A stretch of 16,828 nucleotides of DNA, from contig JAJJLU010004196.1 of NCBI GenBank assembly GCA_023807065.1, positions 1-16,828 on the forward strand. The letters are read 5' to 3'. This DNA is from Isotricha intestinalis (Eukaryota > Ciliophora > Litostomatea > Vestibuliferida > Isotrichidae). The translations under genes and the position numbers were made by a program. The notes below the pieces were generated by a model. It was not told the origin of the DNA. It was given only the letters and a program-made list of their open reading frames with translations, and did no database searches. Each line of letters starts with the position of its first letter. Positions within the stretch are counted from its first letter, which is position 1. Positions 8,736-16,828 of this stretch are shown one piece after another.

Positions 8736-10721
8736 TCATTTAATTTTTTTCTTTTTTTTATTTAAAAATTCTTCCTCATATAATTTATATAAATTATTAC
8801 TTGGAAGATAATTTTCAACGTCCTTGTGTGCCATAATCAGTAATTTATATTCTATATTATTAGTTGATTGTAATAAAAATTGAGTATTTGGATCATAATT
8901 TTTTATTTTTTTATCGATATTTTTTCTAATTGTTTCTTCTAAAGAAGGAGAACTAAATTTATGATAAACTTCATTTTCAAAATTATTATTCTTTTTATTA
9001 TTTATATCTTCTTCACCAAAAATATCTTTATATTTTTTATCTTTTTTAGATTCAATTTCATATTCATTAAACATCATATTATTAGTTTTTACAATAGAAA
9101 TATTATTATATACATTTAAAGAATGTTTTTTATAATAATTATCTTTATGTTTAAATCCTCCTATAATTAATTTTTTACAAATTTTAAATAAATCATTAAT
9201 ATCTTTATCTTCTTTATATGATATTTCATCTAAATTTTTTAATTTAATATCATTTGGATAATGACTTGATGAAATACTTTTAATAAGAATTTTAATTGGT
9301 TTACTTATATTATTTGATTCAATAAAAATAAATATTGTTAAGATTATAAAAATTAAAAACCAAATTATACTATTACAAAAATAAATTATTATAAAATTAT
9401 TTATAAATATATCTTTAATTTTAGAATGATAAATATAGATTTTATTTTGAATTTTAACAATATAATGCATCAAAGTAAAGGATAAATAATAATTAGATTT
9501 AATTACTTTCCTTATATATTTAGAAGGAGTTTTAAATTGAAAAGATTTAAATATAATTTTACTATTAAAATCATATTTTGAGTTTGAATAATTCTGATAA
9601 GAATATTGAGAAAAAGTAAATTGTTTTTTTTGAATATCATATTCACTTAAATCTTGAAAGTAAATAGGATCTTTTAAATGTTGTGAAAATAAATTATTAA
9701 AACAATAGTTAATAGTTGGATAAGTTAAATTTTCAGAATTCTCAATTTTTCTTTCTGATTTTGTGTATAAATATTGAAATGCATTAAGAATATAACATTC
9801 TTGTGTACTTATTGTTTCATTAGTTTTTGTATCTATTATTAAAAAATCATATACATTTGGAATTCTAGTTAAATATGATTCAATTATAGAATTAAATATT
9901 AAAGTTTGAGAATTTAACCATATCATATTTTTAAATTTTCCAAAATTTTGAGTAAAATTAGAAATATCATTAAAATTATTCATATTTAAAGATAGAGAAA
10001 ATATATAATTTAATGAGTCATTAAGTAATTCAGATTCATTGTTTTTTTTAAAAAATAGTAAAGCTGGGTTTTTTATAAAAATTTCATTGTGGTTTAAAGC
10101 TTCTTTTTTAATATAATTATTCATATTTAAAAATGAAGTTAAATGTGTTTCATTAAATCTTATTAATATTTCTTTTATTAATTCTTCTAGATTCAGAATA
10201 TTTTTTAAATTTTTAAAAGGAAAATTTTCTTTAAAAGGATAATGAACCAAATTATAATTTTCAATTAAAAAAAAATAATCAAATAAACGTATATTATTTA
10301 TATTAAATGAATAAATTTCTAAAGTTTTTTCTAAAATAGGAGATAATAAATTTAATAATTTATCATTATAATTAGAATTAAATGAATAAAAATTATTATT
10401 ATAATTATTAATATTATAATAGTCAAAATTAGTATCATTAAAATTATCCGTGATTGCTCTTAAAAGATTTATTTCGTTTTTTATTTGTTCAATCAATGTT
10501 GTTGTAACTAAATCCATTAATGATTTAGTTTGTTCTAAACTAATATTATCTTTTCTTTCCATATCATTTTTTACTATATTATATTCAACTGATAAAATAA
10601 CTATACTTATTATTGAAATATAAAGAAAAATATTAAAACAAGATATAAAAAAAATACCATAAATTCCAAAAAATATTTGTTTTTTTATTGACATTCTAAT
10701 TAAACTTTTTCTTAGATTCAT
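8736..10721 (-). CDS. Two-TM membrane protein with large ectodomain and HAMP-like stub (Cache-like sensor candidate)
   Basis: A 661-aa protein. A hydrophobic segment at about residues 18-44 (IFFGIYGIFFISCFNIFLYI) is followed by an Asn/Tyr/Phe-rich region of about 400 residues with many N-x-S/T sites, then a second hydrophobic segment at about 441-468 and a cytoplasmic tail of about 190 residues. The tail begins SNNISKPIKILIKSI, the I-x-x-P-I arrangement typical of a HAMP linker after the second membrane helix. This layout is that of Cache-type extracellular sensors, which are common in ciliates and other protists. No kinase, cyclase or other catalytic domain is visible in the tail, which is Lys/Asn-rich. 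The ectodomain assignment rests on layout and not on a firm motif. It ends with TGA. Confidence 0.65.
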   Translation of the reverse strand: MNLRKSLIRMSIKKQIFFGIYGIFFISCFNIFLYISIISIVILSVEYNIVKNDMERKDNISLEQTKSLMDLVTTTLIEQIKNEINLLRAITDNFNDTNFDYYNINNYNNNFYSFNSNYNDKLLNLLSPILEKTLEIYSFNINNIRLFDYFFLIENYNLVHYPFKENFPFKNLKNILNLEELIKEILIRFNETHLTSFLNMNNYIKKEALNHNEIFIKNPALLFFKKNNESELLNDSLNYIFSLSLNMNNFNDISNFTQNFGKFKNMIWLNSQTLIFNSIIESYLTRIPNVYDFLIIDTKTNETISTQECYILNAFQYLYTKSERKIENSENLTYPTINYCFNNLFSQHLKDPIYFQDLSEYDIQKKQFTFSQYSYQNYSNSKYDFNSKIIFKSFQFKTPSKYIRKVIKSNYYLSFTLMHYIVKIQNKIYIYHSKIKDIFINNFIIIYFCNSIIWFLIFIILTIFIFIESNNISKPIKILIKSISSSHYPNDIKLKNLDEISYKEDKDINDLFKICKKLIIGGFKHKDNYYKKHSLNVYNNISIVKTNNMMFNEYEIESKKDKKYKDIFGEEDINNKKNNNFENEVYHKFSSPSLEETIRKNIDKKIKNYDPNTQFLLQSTNNIEYKLLIMAHKDVENYLPSNNLYKLYEEEFLNKKKKKIK

Positions 10722-11002
10722 ATTTCAAAAATAATATAATTTTTTTATAAATTAAAATTCAATATATTAAAAAATAACTTTAAATGTTTAAGAAATTTTA
10801 CTTATTATTTCCTTCTTTTATAATTTTTTTTTTCTCATAAAGAATATCATTAATTTATTATTAAGTCATTTTTTATATTTTTAAATCAGAAATTTCCTTA
10901 TTTTATTTTCCATTTATATATAAAATATTTTAAATTTATTAACACATATTTAACAATTTTTATTAACTAATTTTAATTGATAAATATTTAAAAGATTGAA
11001 AA

Positions 11003-11683
11003 ATGAATGATAATAATGAAAATGATGCTAGTAAATTAAATGAACAAAATATAGAATTAAAAAAACCAAAATTATTAAAGAAAAAAATACTTTTAATGAG
11101 AAAGGAAAAAGAAGTTGTTTTCAAACAATTTTTTAGAAATGCAAGAGAATTAAATCCCAAAAGAAATAATGCAAAAATTTTAGTTAATTTAGTTAGTTTA
11201 GGTTTATATCTTCATAGATGGAATTATCAAGCAACTGCATTAAAATATGCAACAAAAGGTTATAATAGAAGAAGAGTTATGTTTAGAAAATTTTTTAATT
11301 CAATTGTAGAGGTTTATTATAAACATAAATATAAAGTTGATCAAGAAATTTTTGAAATTTTAAAACAACTTCCTCCTAGACCTGGTGTTCAACATGATTT
11401 TAGATTTTGGAAATTAAAAGTTGTTAATAATGAAGTTCTTGATGGAATTGCACAAAAAAAATTAAAATTTTGGGCTAAAATGCATTTCCTTTTATTAGTT
11501 AATAAACATTTATATAATATGACTTTATCTGCTATTCATAATATGAAAGAAATCAAAGACAAAAAAGAAAAAGAAAATAATAAAAATATTATAGATAATA
11601 ATGAGAATAATAAAGAAAATTATAAAGAAAATAATGAAAAAGAAGATAAAAAAAATGATGAATTAGATGAAGAAAAAAAATAA
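11003..11683 (+). CDS. Unknown 226-aa protein with conserved-looking core
   Basis: I do not recognise this protein. After an Asn/Glu/Lys-rich start, residues about 25-175 look like a folded helical domain rich in aromatic and basic residues: VVFKQFFRNARELNPKRNN, LGLYLHRWNYQATALKYA, GYNRRRVMFRKFFNSIVEVYY, then LPPRPGVQHDFRFWKLKVV. The last 45 residues are low-complexity Lys/Asn/Glu. No membrane helix, signal peptide or catalytic motif is seen. The basic-aromatic core could contact nucleic acid or another protein, but I have no basis for choosing. The ATG context (ttgaaaaATG) and the unbroken frame to TAA support a real gene. It is divergent from the membrane protein gene, with a 281-nt gap, and lies 239 nt upstream of katanin p80 on the same strand. 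Confidence 0.78.
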   Translation: MNDNNENDASKLNEQNIELKKPKLLKKKILLMRKEKEVVFKQFFRNARELNPKRNNAKILVNLVSLGLYLHRWNYQATALKYATKGYNRRRVMFRKFFNSIVEVYYKHKYKVDQEIFEILKQLPPRPGVQHDFRFWKLKVVNNEVLDGIAQKKLKFWAKMHFLLLVNKHLYNMTLSAIHNMKEIKDKKEKENNKNIIDNNENNKENYKENNEKEDKKNDELDEEKK

Positions 11684-11922
11684 AAGTATTAGGAGTTTTA
11701 TTATTATATATTATTTGTTTAATTTTTTTAATTGATTATAGTTATCTTTTGGTGACAGAATATAAGAAACTATAAAAAGTGCGACTGATATATTTTTAAT
11801 TTAATTCATAAGATTATTAAATTATCTTTTTATTTTATAAATATAAAAACAACTAATTAAAAAAATATATTCTTTTAAAAAACTAATTTAAAAAAAACAA
11901 TCAAAAAAAAAAATAATAAAAA

Positions 11923-14313
11923 ATGAGAAAGAAAATTAACAAAATCTGTAAAAACCAATATATATAATATTTCCATTAAAACCCATTTTTTAAATAGATG
12001 AATCAACAAATCCAAACACATCAGAGAAATTTTTATCAGCAAGTCTTTCTTTTCCTTCAGGTAATTTTTATAGTGGAAGTGACGAAACTCGTAGTGTATA
12101 TATATGGCAAGCGGGTATGATGAATCCAATAATAACATTATCAGATCATTCAAGTGCTGTTCACAGTATGTTACTTAACAGTGATGATGCTGAATTATTT
12201 GCAGGAATGAAAGGAGGAAGAATTGCACAGTGGGATATTTACAAAAGAAAAATTAAAAACGATTTAATTGGTCATTCTACTCAAATCACTTGTATGGCAT
12301 TTTATCGAGTCAAAAATGAAGTTTGTGCTCTTGCTTCTGCTTCTGCTGAAGGAAAAATTAAAATTTGGGATTTAAAAATAAAACCTGAACCTAGAAATTT
12401 CAAAGGACATTTTACTGAAGTTGATTGCTTAGATTTCTCACCTGATTTTACTTATTTAGTGTCTGGAAGTCAAGATGGAGTTGTTAAAATATGGGATATT
12501 AGAAATTTACAAAAAAGCTTAAATGAAATTTGTAATAAGGATAAAAAAGGAATTAATTGTATTAAATTTAATCCATGGAAAACTCATTTTGCTTTTGGTT
12601 CTAAAAATAAAACTGTTGAATATTGGGATTTAAAAAATTTTGAATTAATTGGGAAAACTAATACTGATAGATTACCTATCGAAAAAATTGAATTTGATAA
12701 TCAAGGAAATAATTTATTTTATGCTACCAATGAAGCTTTAAAATATTGGGAAATTGGAAATAAAGGACTTTCATTAATAACAATGCATGAAACAGGATGG
12801 AATAGATTACAAGATTTTAAATATATTGATTCTAAAGAAATTTGTGCTTGTTCTATTAAGGCTAATAAATTATCTTATTATTCTATTAAATACAAAGATT
12901 TTTTTGGGAAAATTGCTAATGTTAGTATTATGTCTAATATTGAAGAAGAAAGTCCTTCTAATTTTTTAGATGATTCTGAAATACATATTAATTTTAATGG
13001 TACTAATAAAAGTATTGGAAGAAAAATTCCTAGTGCGAAAAATAAAAATCATAAAAAATTTGAAGAATATGAAAATACTAATATTGTTCTTGATAATTTA
13101 AAAGCTAATGAACCTTTAGGTCTTTCTAAATTTATTGATACTTCTATGACTGATGCTACTGTTAATTCTAGTAAAATTGAATTTGAAAGTGTTTTTGCTA
13201 AAAATGGTAATTTTTATTATTTTTATTAATTTTTATTTAGCTTTAAATATGATTAATCCACCTGAAAAGAAAAATCAAAGTAAAAAAAATAATAATAATG
13301 TTAATTTATCTTCTAATGGTGATATGTCTATTGGGAATTTTATTTCACCTAATTTAGTTAATGCAACTACTAATTCAATTGAATTATCAAAATTAGATAA
13401 TCAAAGTGAATTTGAAGTAAATTTAGATGGAAATGAAAAATTAGATTATAGTATAATTAAAAAAATAGATGAAGATTCTTTTTTAGACGAGCCTATATTT
13501 TCATCAATAAAAAAAGAAAAGGAAAATACAAATAAGCAAAATAATAATATAAAAAATGATAATTTAAACCTCGAAAATAAAAATAATAATAAAGAAAATA
13601 CTAATAATAATATAAATGATAATACAAAAATGAATAAAACAAATTCCTCATTTAAATCATTTAAAACAAATGAAACAATGGGATTAGACTTTGAGAAATT
13701 ATTACAAAAAGATGGTGATATGACAATGCATATGATATCTCAAAGTGAAGATCCTCAAATAATGCAAGAATTAAATCAACAACATGATGCAATTTGTAAA
13801 CTTATAACAAAAAGATATAATTCAATGAAAAATATAGAAAAATCTTGGTCTGATTCAGATATTTCAACTACTATTGAATTTATTCAAATTATTAAAGATG
13901 TTGGAATAATACATGATTTTTTTAATTATGCTATTGTTGAAAAAGATAATATTAATATTATTCCTTTTACTTTAGATCATTTTATTAAATTAATTCCTTT
14001 CATTATGAAATTAATGACTTTGAAATATGAACCTTATTGTTTAACTGCTATTAAAAGTGCTTTAATTTTTATTAAAACTCTTCAGGAAAAAATTAAGGAT
14101 ACTTATAAAAATAAAGAAAATAATAATAATGGTTATGATCCTAAATTAGATGATAGAATTCAAAAATGTGATGAAATTATTAAATATTTTAAACAAATTT
14201 ATCAAATGAAAGAATTAGAAAAATTAAGAAATAAAAAATCAAAATTAAATACTAATGAATTAGCTAATCAATTATATAATGAAATTGGAAATTTTTTAAA
14301 TTCATTGTCATAA
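11923..14313 (+). CDS. KATNB1: Katanin p80 (B-type regulatory subunit), three exons
   Basis: Non-catalytic subunit of the microtubule-severing enzyme katanin; it binds the p60 AAA ATPase and targets it to centrosomes, basal bodies and cilia. Exons 11923-11947, 11998-13206 and 13241-14313 join into 768 residues. WD40 blades occupy about 15-300, with tryptophans at 45 (YIW), 87 (QWD), 132 (IWD), 174 (IWD) and 218 (EYWDLKNFELIG, very like the family's fifth blade). A disordered Asn/Lys-rich linker spans about 330-560, and the con80 domain that binds p60 about 565-768 (IEKSWSDSDISTTIEF, LDHFIKLIPFIMKLMTLKYEPY). An ATG-to-stop reading of the middle exon would begin at 12117 and lose the first blade. 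Exon 1 is small and therefore the least certain part. It ends with TAA. Confidence 0.85.
11948..11997 (+). other. Predicted 50-nt intron 1 of katanin p80
   Basis: GTAAAAACC...TTTTTTAAATAG. The first WD40 blade is in frame back to 11994 with no ATG (a stop lies at 11991), so an upstream exon is required. The ATG at 11923 with eight codons plus one base joins at T|AT (Tyr) and gives MRKKINKIYESTNPN. The A-rich leader before this ATG resembles that of the PP2C gene. Confidence 0.6.
13207..13240 (+). other. Predicted 34-nt intron 2 of katanin p80
   Basis: GTAATTTTTATT...TTTTTATTTAG. Splicing joins G|CT (Ala) and fuses the WD40/linker frame to the con80 frame without a stop. Both flanking halves belong to the same protein family, which makes this intron secure. 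It is nearly pure T and A with only three G. Confidence 0.85.
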
Positions 14314-14365
14314 AATGCTATAAAATATTATTTTTAAAATATTAATATATATATTAATTATTATT

Positions 14366-16156
14366 TTATTCATATATTATTCTTAATCTAGGATTTTTTT
14401 CATCCATTAATTTATGAGTAAAAATTTTAGGAATGTTTCTCAAATAAGAAATAAATATTTCTCTACTATCACCATAATATTTTAAATTTCTTATTTTATA
14501 CCAAGAAATTACATTTTTAAATTCATAAAAACCAAAAGGAATTAAAAAATCACTAGTTCCTATTTTATAAATTTTATTATTTTCAATTTCTCTTTCATAT
14601 AATCCGTCAAATAATAAAATATTAATTAATTCTTTTTTTTTAGTTTTATTATTGATGTGTATTAATTGTTTTACACCTGATGTTGCATAATATGAACTTC
14701 CAGTTTGAATTATTTTAAGCATTTTTTTAACTTCAAATCCACTCATTTCAAAAGAAACAATGTTAATTTTAAAAGGATATAAATAATATATATCTGCTGC
14801 AGAAATATTTCCTTTTTGTAAATTAGACCTAAAATTATTTGCGTTTATTAATGAAATATCACATTTTGTTTTTTCTCTTATTATATCTGTTATTAAATTA
14901 TTTAAATAACTTTCTTTTTTTTTATTAAATGATAATTGTTTGTCGATTTCAGTTAAAATATCATTTCTATCTTTTTCTAATTGACTTTCCCATTTTTTAC
15001 TTAAATTTTCTAATTTTTTTTCTTTTTCAATAAGAACATTATGAAATTTATAATAAACTAAATTTCCACTTTTTTCAATATCTTTAGCTTTAACATTTCT
15101 ACAATTTAATTTTTTGTCAAAAACTTTTTCACAAATAGGTAAAGGACCTTCAATTAAAGTTTTATTAGAAATATATTGATAACTTCCATTAGTATTCTTT
15201 TTAAATGTTAAATAAATAATATTTGCAAAAACACCATTTTTATCAGTTGAAATAACAGGATAATTAAAAAACCATTGATGAACAGTATAATGGGTATGAC
15301 CTGAAATAACAATATCAATTAAATCTTTTGGTAAATTTTTAAGTAAAATATATAAATCTGAATTTGTTGAACATTTAGTAAAATTCATTGTTGAATTGAT
15401 CATTTGAAGAGTATATCTTTCTGTTTCATTTTGATTTGGACATTCCATTCCAAAATGTGATATTAATATTATTACATCAGTTTTATTTCTTAATATATTT
15501 GATATTTCTTTTATAGTTTTTATATAATCTAAAAAATCAATATCTGTTAAATTTACTAATGAAGAATATGATTTAGTATTTTTTGCCAATCCAATAACAC
15601 CAACTTTAATTTTTCCAGCATTTAAAATTTTATATCTTACTTGTTTAGGGAAAAATTCTTTTTTTCTTGTTGATATTTCTTGAATATTAGAAATAATATA
15701 AGAATAATTAGAATAATTCATAATTTTCCTAAGATAATCATTTCCAAAATCCCAATCATGATTTCCAATAGTACAAGATGATAAATTCATTATATTAAAA
15801 AAATCTGGTATTATAGTGCCATTACTTAAAGTGTTTTCATATCCTCCTTCAAATTGATCTCCTGCATCAAACCATAAAAAACGTTCTTTCCATTTTTCCC
15901 TTATTATTGATATATATTTTCCCATATATTCTAATCCTCCTTGTGTATATGATATATTTAATTCTTCAATATTTCTTTTTATTGGATAATAATATCCATG
16001 TATATCACATGTTCCAAATATTGCTATGTTATATTCATCTTCTGATTCTTGTGTTGGAGAAGGATATTCATATTCAGATATATCTATTATTTCACTTTTT
16101 AATTTAATTATATTTATTATTTGGAGGATAATGAAAATTAAAGAAAAAGTAAACAT
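14366..16156 (-). CDS. Secreted 5'-nucleotidase family metallophosphoesterase
   Basis: A 596-aa enzyme of the UshA/CD73 type, which hydrolyses nucleotides or related phosphate esters at a two-metal centre. A signal peptide is expected at residues 1-20 (MFTFSLIFIILQIINIIKL). Calcineurin-like domain motifs: CDIHG (Asp51, His53), DAGDQFEGG (Asp100), GNHDWDFG (Asn132, His133), ISHFG (His234) and SGHTHY (His287, His289); every expected metal ligand is present. The C-terminal 5'-nucleotidase domain, from about 400, has INANNFRSNLQKGNISAADIYYLYPF and FEMSGFEVKKML. There is no C-terminal hydrophobic GPI signal (it ends RIIYE), so the product should be secreted or lumenal, not anchored. Many N-glycosylation sequons fit that. 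Convergent with katanin p80, only 52 nt apart. It ends with TAA. Confidence 0.92.
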   Translation of the reverse strand: MFTFSLIFIILQIINIIKLKSEIIDISEYEYPSPTQESEDEYNIAIFGTCDIHGYYYPIKRNIEELNISYTQGGLEYMGKYISIIREKWKERFLWFDAGDQFEGGYENTLSNGTIIPDFFNIMNLSSCTIGNHDWDFGNDYLRKIMNYSNYSYIISNIQEISTRKKEFFPKQVRYKILNAGKIKVGVIGLAKNTKSYSSLVNLTDIDFLDYIKTIKEISNILRNKTDVIILISHFGMECPNQNETERYTLQMINSTMNFTKCSTNSDLYILLKNLPKDLIDIVISGHTHYTVHQWFFNYPVISTDKNGVFANIIYLTFKKNTNGSYQYISNKTLIEGPLPICEKVFDKKLNCRNVKAKDIEKSGNLVYYKFHNVLIEKEKKLENLSKKWESQLEKDRNDILTEIDKQLSFNKKKESYLNNLITDIIREKTKCDISLINANNFRSNLQKGNISAADIYYLYPFKINIVSFEMSGFEVKKMLKIIQTGSSYYATSGVKQLIHINNKTKKKELINILLFDGLYEREIENNKIYKIGTSDFLIPFGFYEFKNVISWYKIRNLKYYGDSREIFISYLRNIPKIFTHKLMDEKNPRLRIIYE

Positions 16157-16344
16157 TATTTCAATAAAAATTCATTATTTAATTATTATCAAAAATAATA
16201 AATTCAGTTTTATAAGATTTATAATATTATTAAATTCCTAATATTAAAAAAAAATAATTCAAAATAGTTAAGTGAAATATAATTATATTCTTATTTAAAT
16301 CAAATTTCATTTACATTATTTTAGCTAATTAACTTTATTTTATT
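16157..16344. other. 5' flank of the nucleotidase gene
   Basis: About 190 nt of AT-rich sequence upstream of the minus-strand nucleotidase and before the doubtful frame at 16345. I see no gene, RNA or defined signal in it; promoter function is implied only by position. Confidence 0.4.
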
Positions 16345-16700
16345 ATGGATAAAATTCCTGCAAATCAAAACTATGGATTTAATTATAAAAAGAATAAATA
16401 ATCAGAAGAAGAAATTAAAGAATTAGAAAATAAGTAATTTAAAATAGAAAGAAAAAGCATTATTCTGTTACCATAACAAGGTTATTATTAATATAATTGT
16501 TCGTTCTACTTTTATTTTTTAAAGAAAAAAAAAATGCATTAAAAATAATAGAACTTGGAATGTTGCTAATCCTTATATTATAGAATAATTAGTAGGATTA
16601 ATTCTTTGTTAATTTTTTTTAAAATTCATTTTATAAAATAAATAATTATTTAAAAAAATAAAAATTAATAATTTATTTAAACAAATATATATTAATTGAT
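16345..16700 (+). pseudogene. Possible decayed ORF (frame with in-frame TAA codons and one frameshift)
   Basis: From the ATG at 16345 the frame reads MDKIPANQNYGFNYKKNK and then meets TAA codons at 16399, 16435, 16474 and 16489, each in a place where a polar residue would fit. After a run of ten A (near 16525-16534) the coding-like signal moves to another frame (CIKNNRTWNVANPYIIE), which meets TAA at 16586 and 16610 and ends at a TGA near 16698. As written under the standard code this cannot make a protein. It could be a dead gene, or chance: about this many TAA triplets are expected in such AT-rich DNA. I do not recognise a family. Confidence 0.2.
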
Positions 16701-16703
16701 TTA

Positions 16704-16828
16704 ATGTCAGGTAAAGATACAAAAGAAGAAGATAAAGATAACATTTTATTTCAGAAACTTAGAAAAATTAATAAATTTAATAGATCAACTTCGTGATTGT
16801 GGAGTGAATGAATATATAAAACTTCCAC
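16704..16828 (+). CDS. Dynamin/Mx-type large GTPase, N-terminal start (3' partial)
   Basis: Only the beginning is present. Exon 1 (16704-16710, ATGTCAG) joins exon 2 (from 16763) across a 52-nt intron to give MSEKLINLIDQLRDCGVNEYIKLP, which matches the stretch just before the P-loop in dynamin superfamily proteins, where a helix of the form xLIDxLRxxGV precedes xLPxIxVxGxQSxGKSS. The pattern is closest to the Mx and DRP branch. These GTPases polymerise on membranes to drive fission; the cellular role cannot be told from this fragment. The GTP-binding motif itself would begin just past the window edge. Without splicing, the ATG frame runs into TGA near 16794, while the conserved peptide sits in another frame. 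Confidence 0.7.
16711..16762 (+). other. Predicted 52-nt intron after a 7-nt first exon (dynamin-like gene)
   Basis: GTAAAGATAC...CAGAAACTTAG. Joining G|AA (Glu) puts the ATG in frame with the conserved dynamin peptide. An earlier acceptor at 16754 (TTTCAG) would be a stronger-looking site but leads straight into TAG, so the downstream TTAG is preferred. The intron is purine-rich, unlike the T-rich katanin introns, which lowers certainty. Confidence 0.5.

Noticed and set aside
11875..12153. Minus-strand ORF of 92 aa
   Set aside because: Hydrophobic Phe/Leu/Ile-rich translation typical of antisense AT-rich DNA; it overlaps katanin exons 1 and 2.
12117..14313. Two overlapping separate genes (12117-13229 and 13153-14313)
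   Set aside because: The WD40 half and the con80 half are parts of one katanin p80; a 34-nt GT-AG intron joins them exactly in frame.
16026..16241. Plus-strand ORFs at 15907-16107 and 16026-16241
   Set aside because: Antisense to the signal-peptide end of the nucleotidase; no family features.
16711..16754. 44-nt intron using the TTTCAG acceptor in the dynamin-like gene
   Set aside because: The join would read into TAG within three codons and not into the conserved peptide frame.
1..16828. Ciliate TAA/TAG=Gln code for the whole window
   Set aside because: Frames of up to 880 codons lack in-frame TAA and TAG, glutamine is written CAA throughout, and all three stops end recognisable proteins at the right place.
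1..16828. tRNA, rRNA, CRISPR array, transposon or prokaryotic operon signals
   Set aside because: No GC-rich folded RNA gene, spaced repeat array, transposase or inverted-repeat pair was seen; AT runs give many trivial short repeats.

Overview
Organism. This looks like an AT-dense nuclear genome segment of a single-celled eukaryote. Every recognisable product is eukaryotic: a U2AF65-type splicing factor, PP2C, CTU1/NCS6, a Ras-like GTPase with a CaaX tail, katanin p80, a secreted 5'-nucleotidase and a dynamin/Mx-type GTPase. Introns are tiny (25, 34, 50 and 52 nt by my reading), with GTA...TAG ends. The asparagine/lysine-rich proteins, the Cache/HAMP-like two-TM protein and katanin p80 fit a ciliate or another flagellated or ciliated protist. 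TAA, TAG and TGA all close convincing genes and long frames have no internal stops, so the standard code applies, which argues against the common TAA/TAG=Gln ciliates. The lineage is inference only. Layout. 2-346 (+) 3' end of a U2AF65-like gene; 412-3054 (+) PP2C phosphatase with a TPR-like N-terminus; 3055-3737 almost empty; 3738-4656 (+) spliced unknown basic protein of 297 aa; 4845-5789 (-) CTU1/NCS6; 5940-6611 (+) unknown coiled-coil protein, divergent from CTU1; 6869-7465 (-) Ras-like GTPase; 7702-8499 (-) histidine phosphatase; 8736-10721 (-) membrane protein with a large ectodomain and HAMP-like stub; 11003-11683 (+) unknown; 11923-14313 (+) katanin p80, rebuilt from three exons; 14366-16156 (-) secreted 5'-nucleotidase family enzyme; 16345-16700 (+) possible decayed ORF; 16704-end (+) start of a dynamin/Mx-type GTPase with a 7-nt first exon. 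How the genes relate. They are ordinary housekeeping and signalling genes, one transcript each, packed with gaps of mostly 50-300 nt. There is no operon, defence island or mobile element that I can support. Most worth a second look: the very short introns just after start codons; the unknown 297-aa gene with its 25-nt intron; and a mosaic of synonymous codon choice, in which third positions switch between mostly-T and mostly-A blocks of about 500 nt inside single genes.
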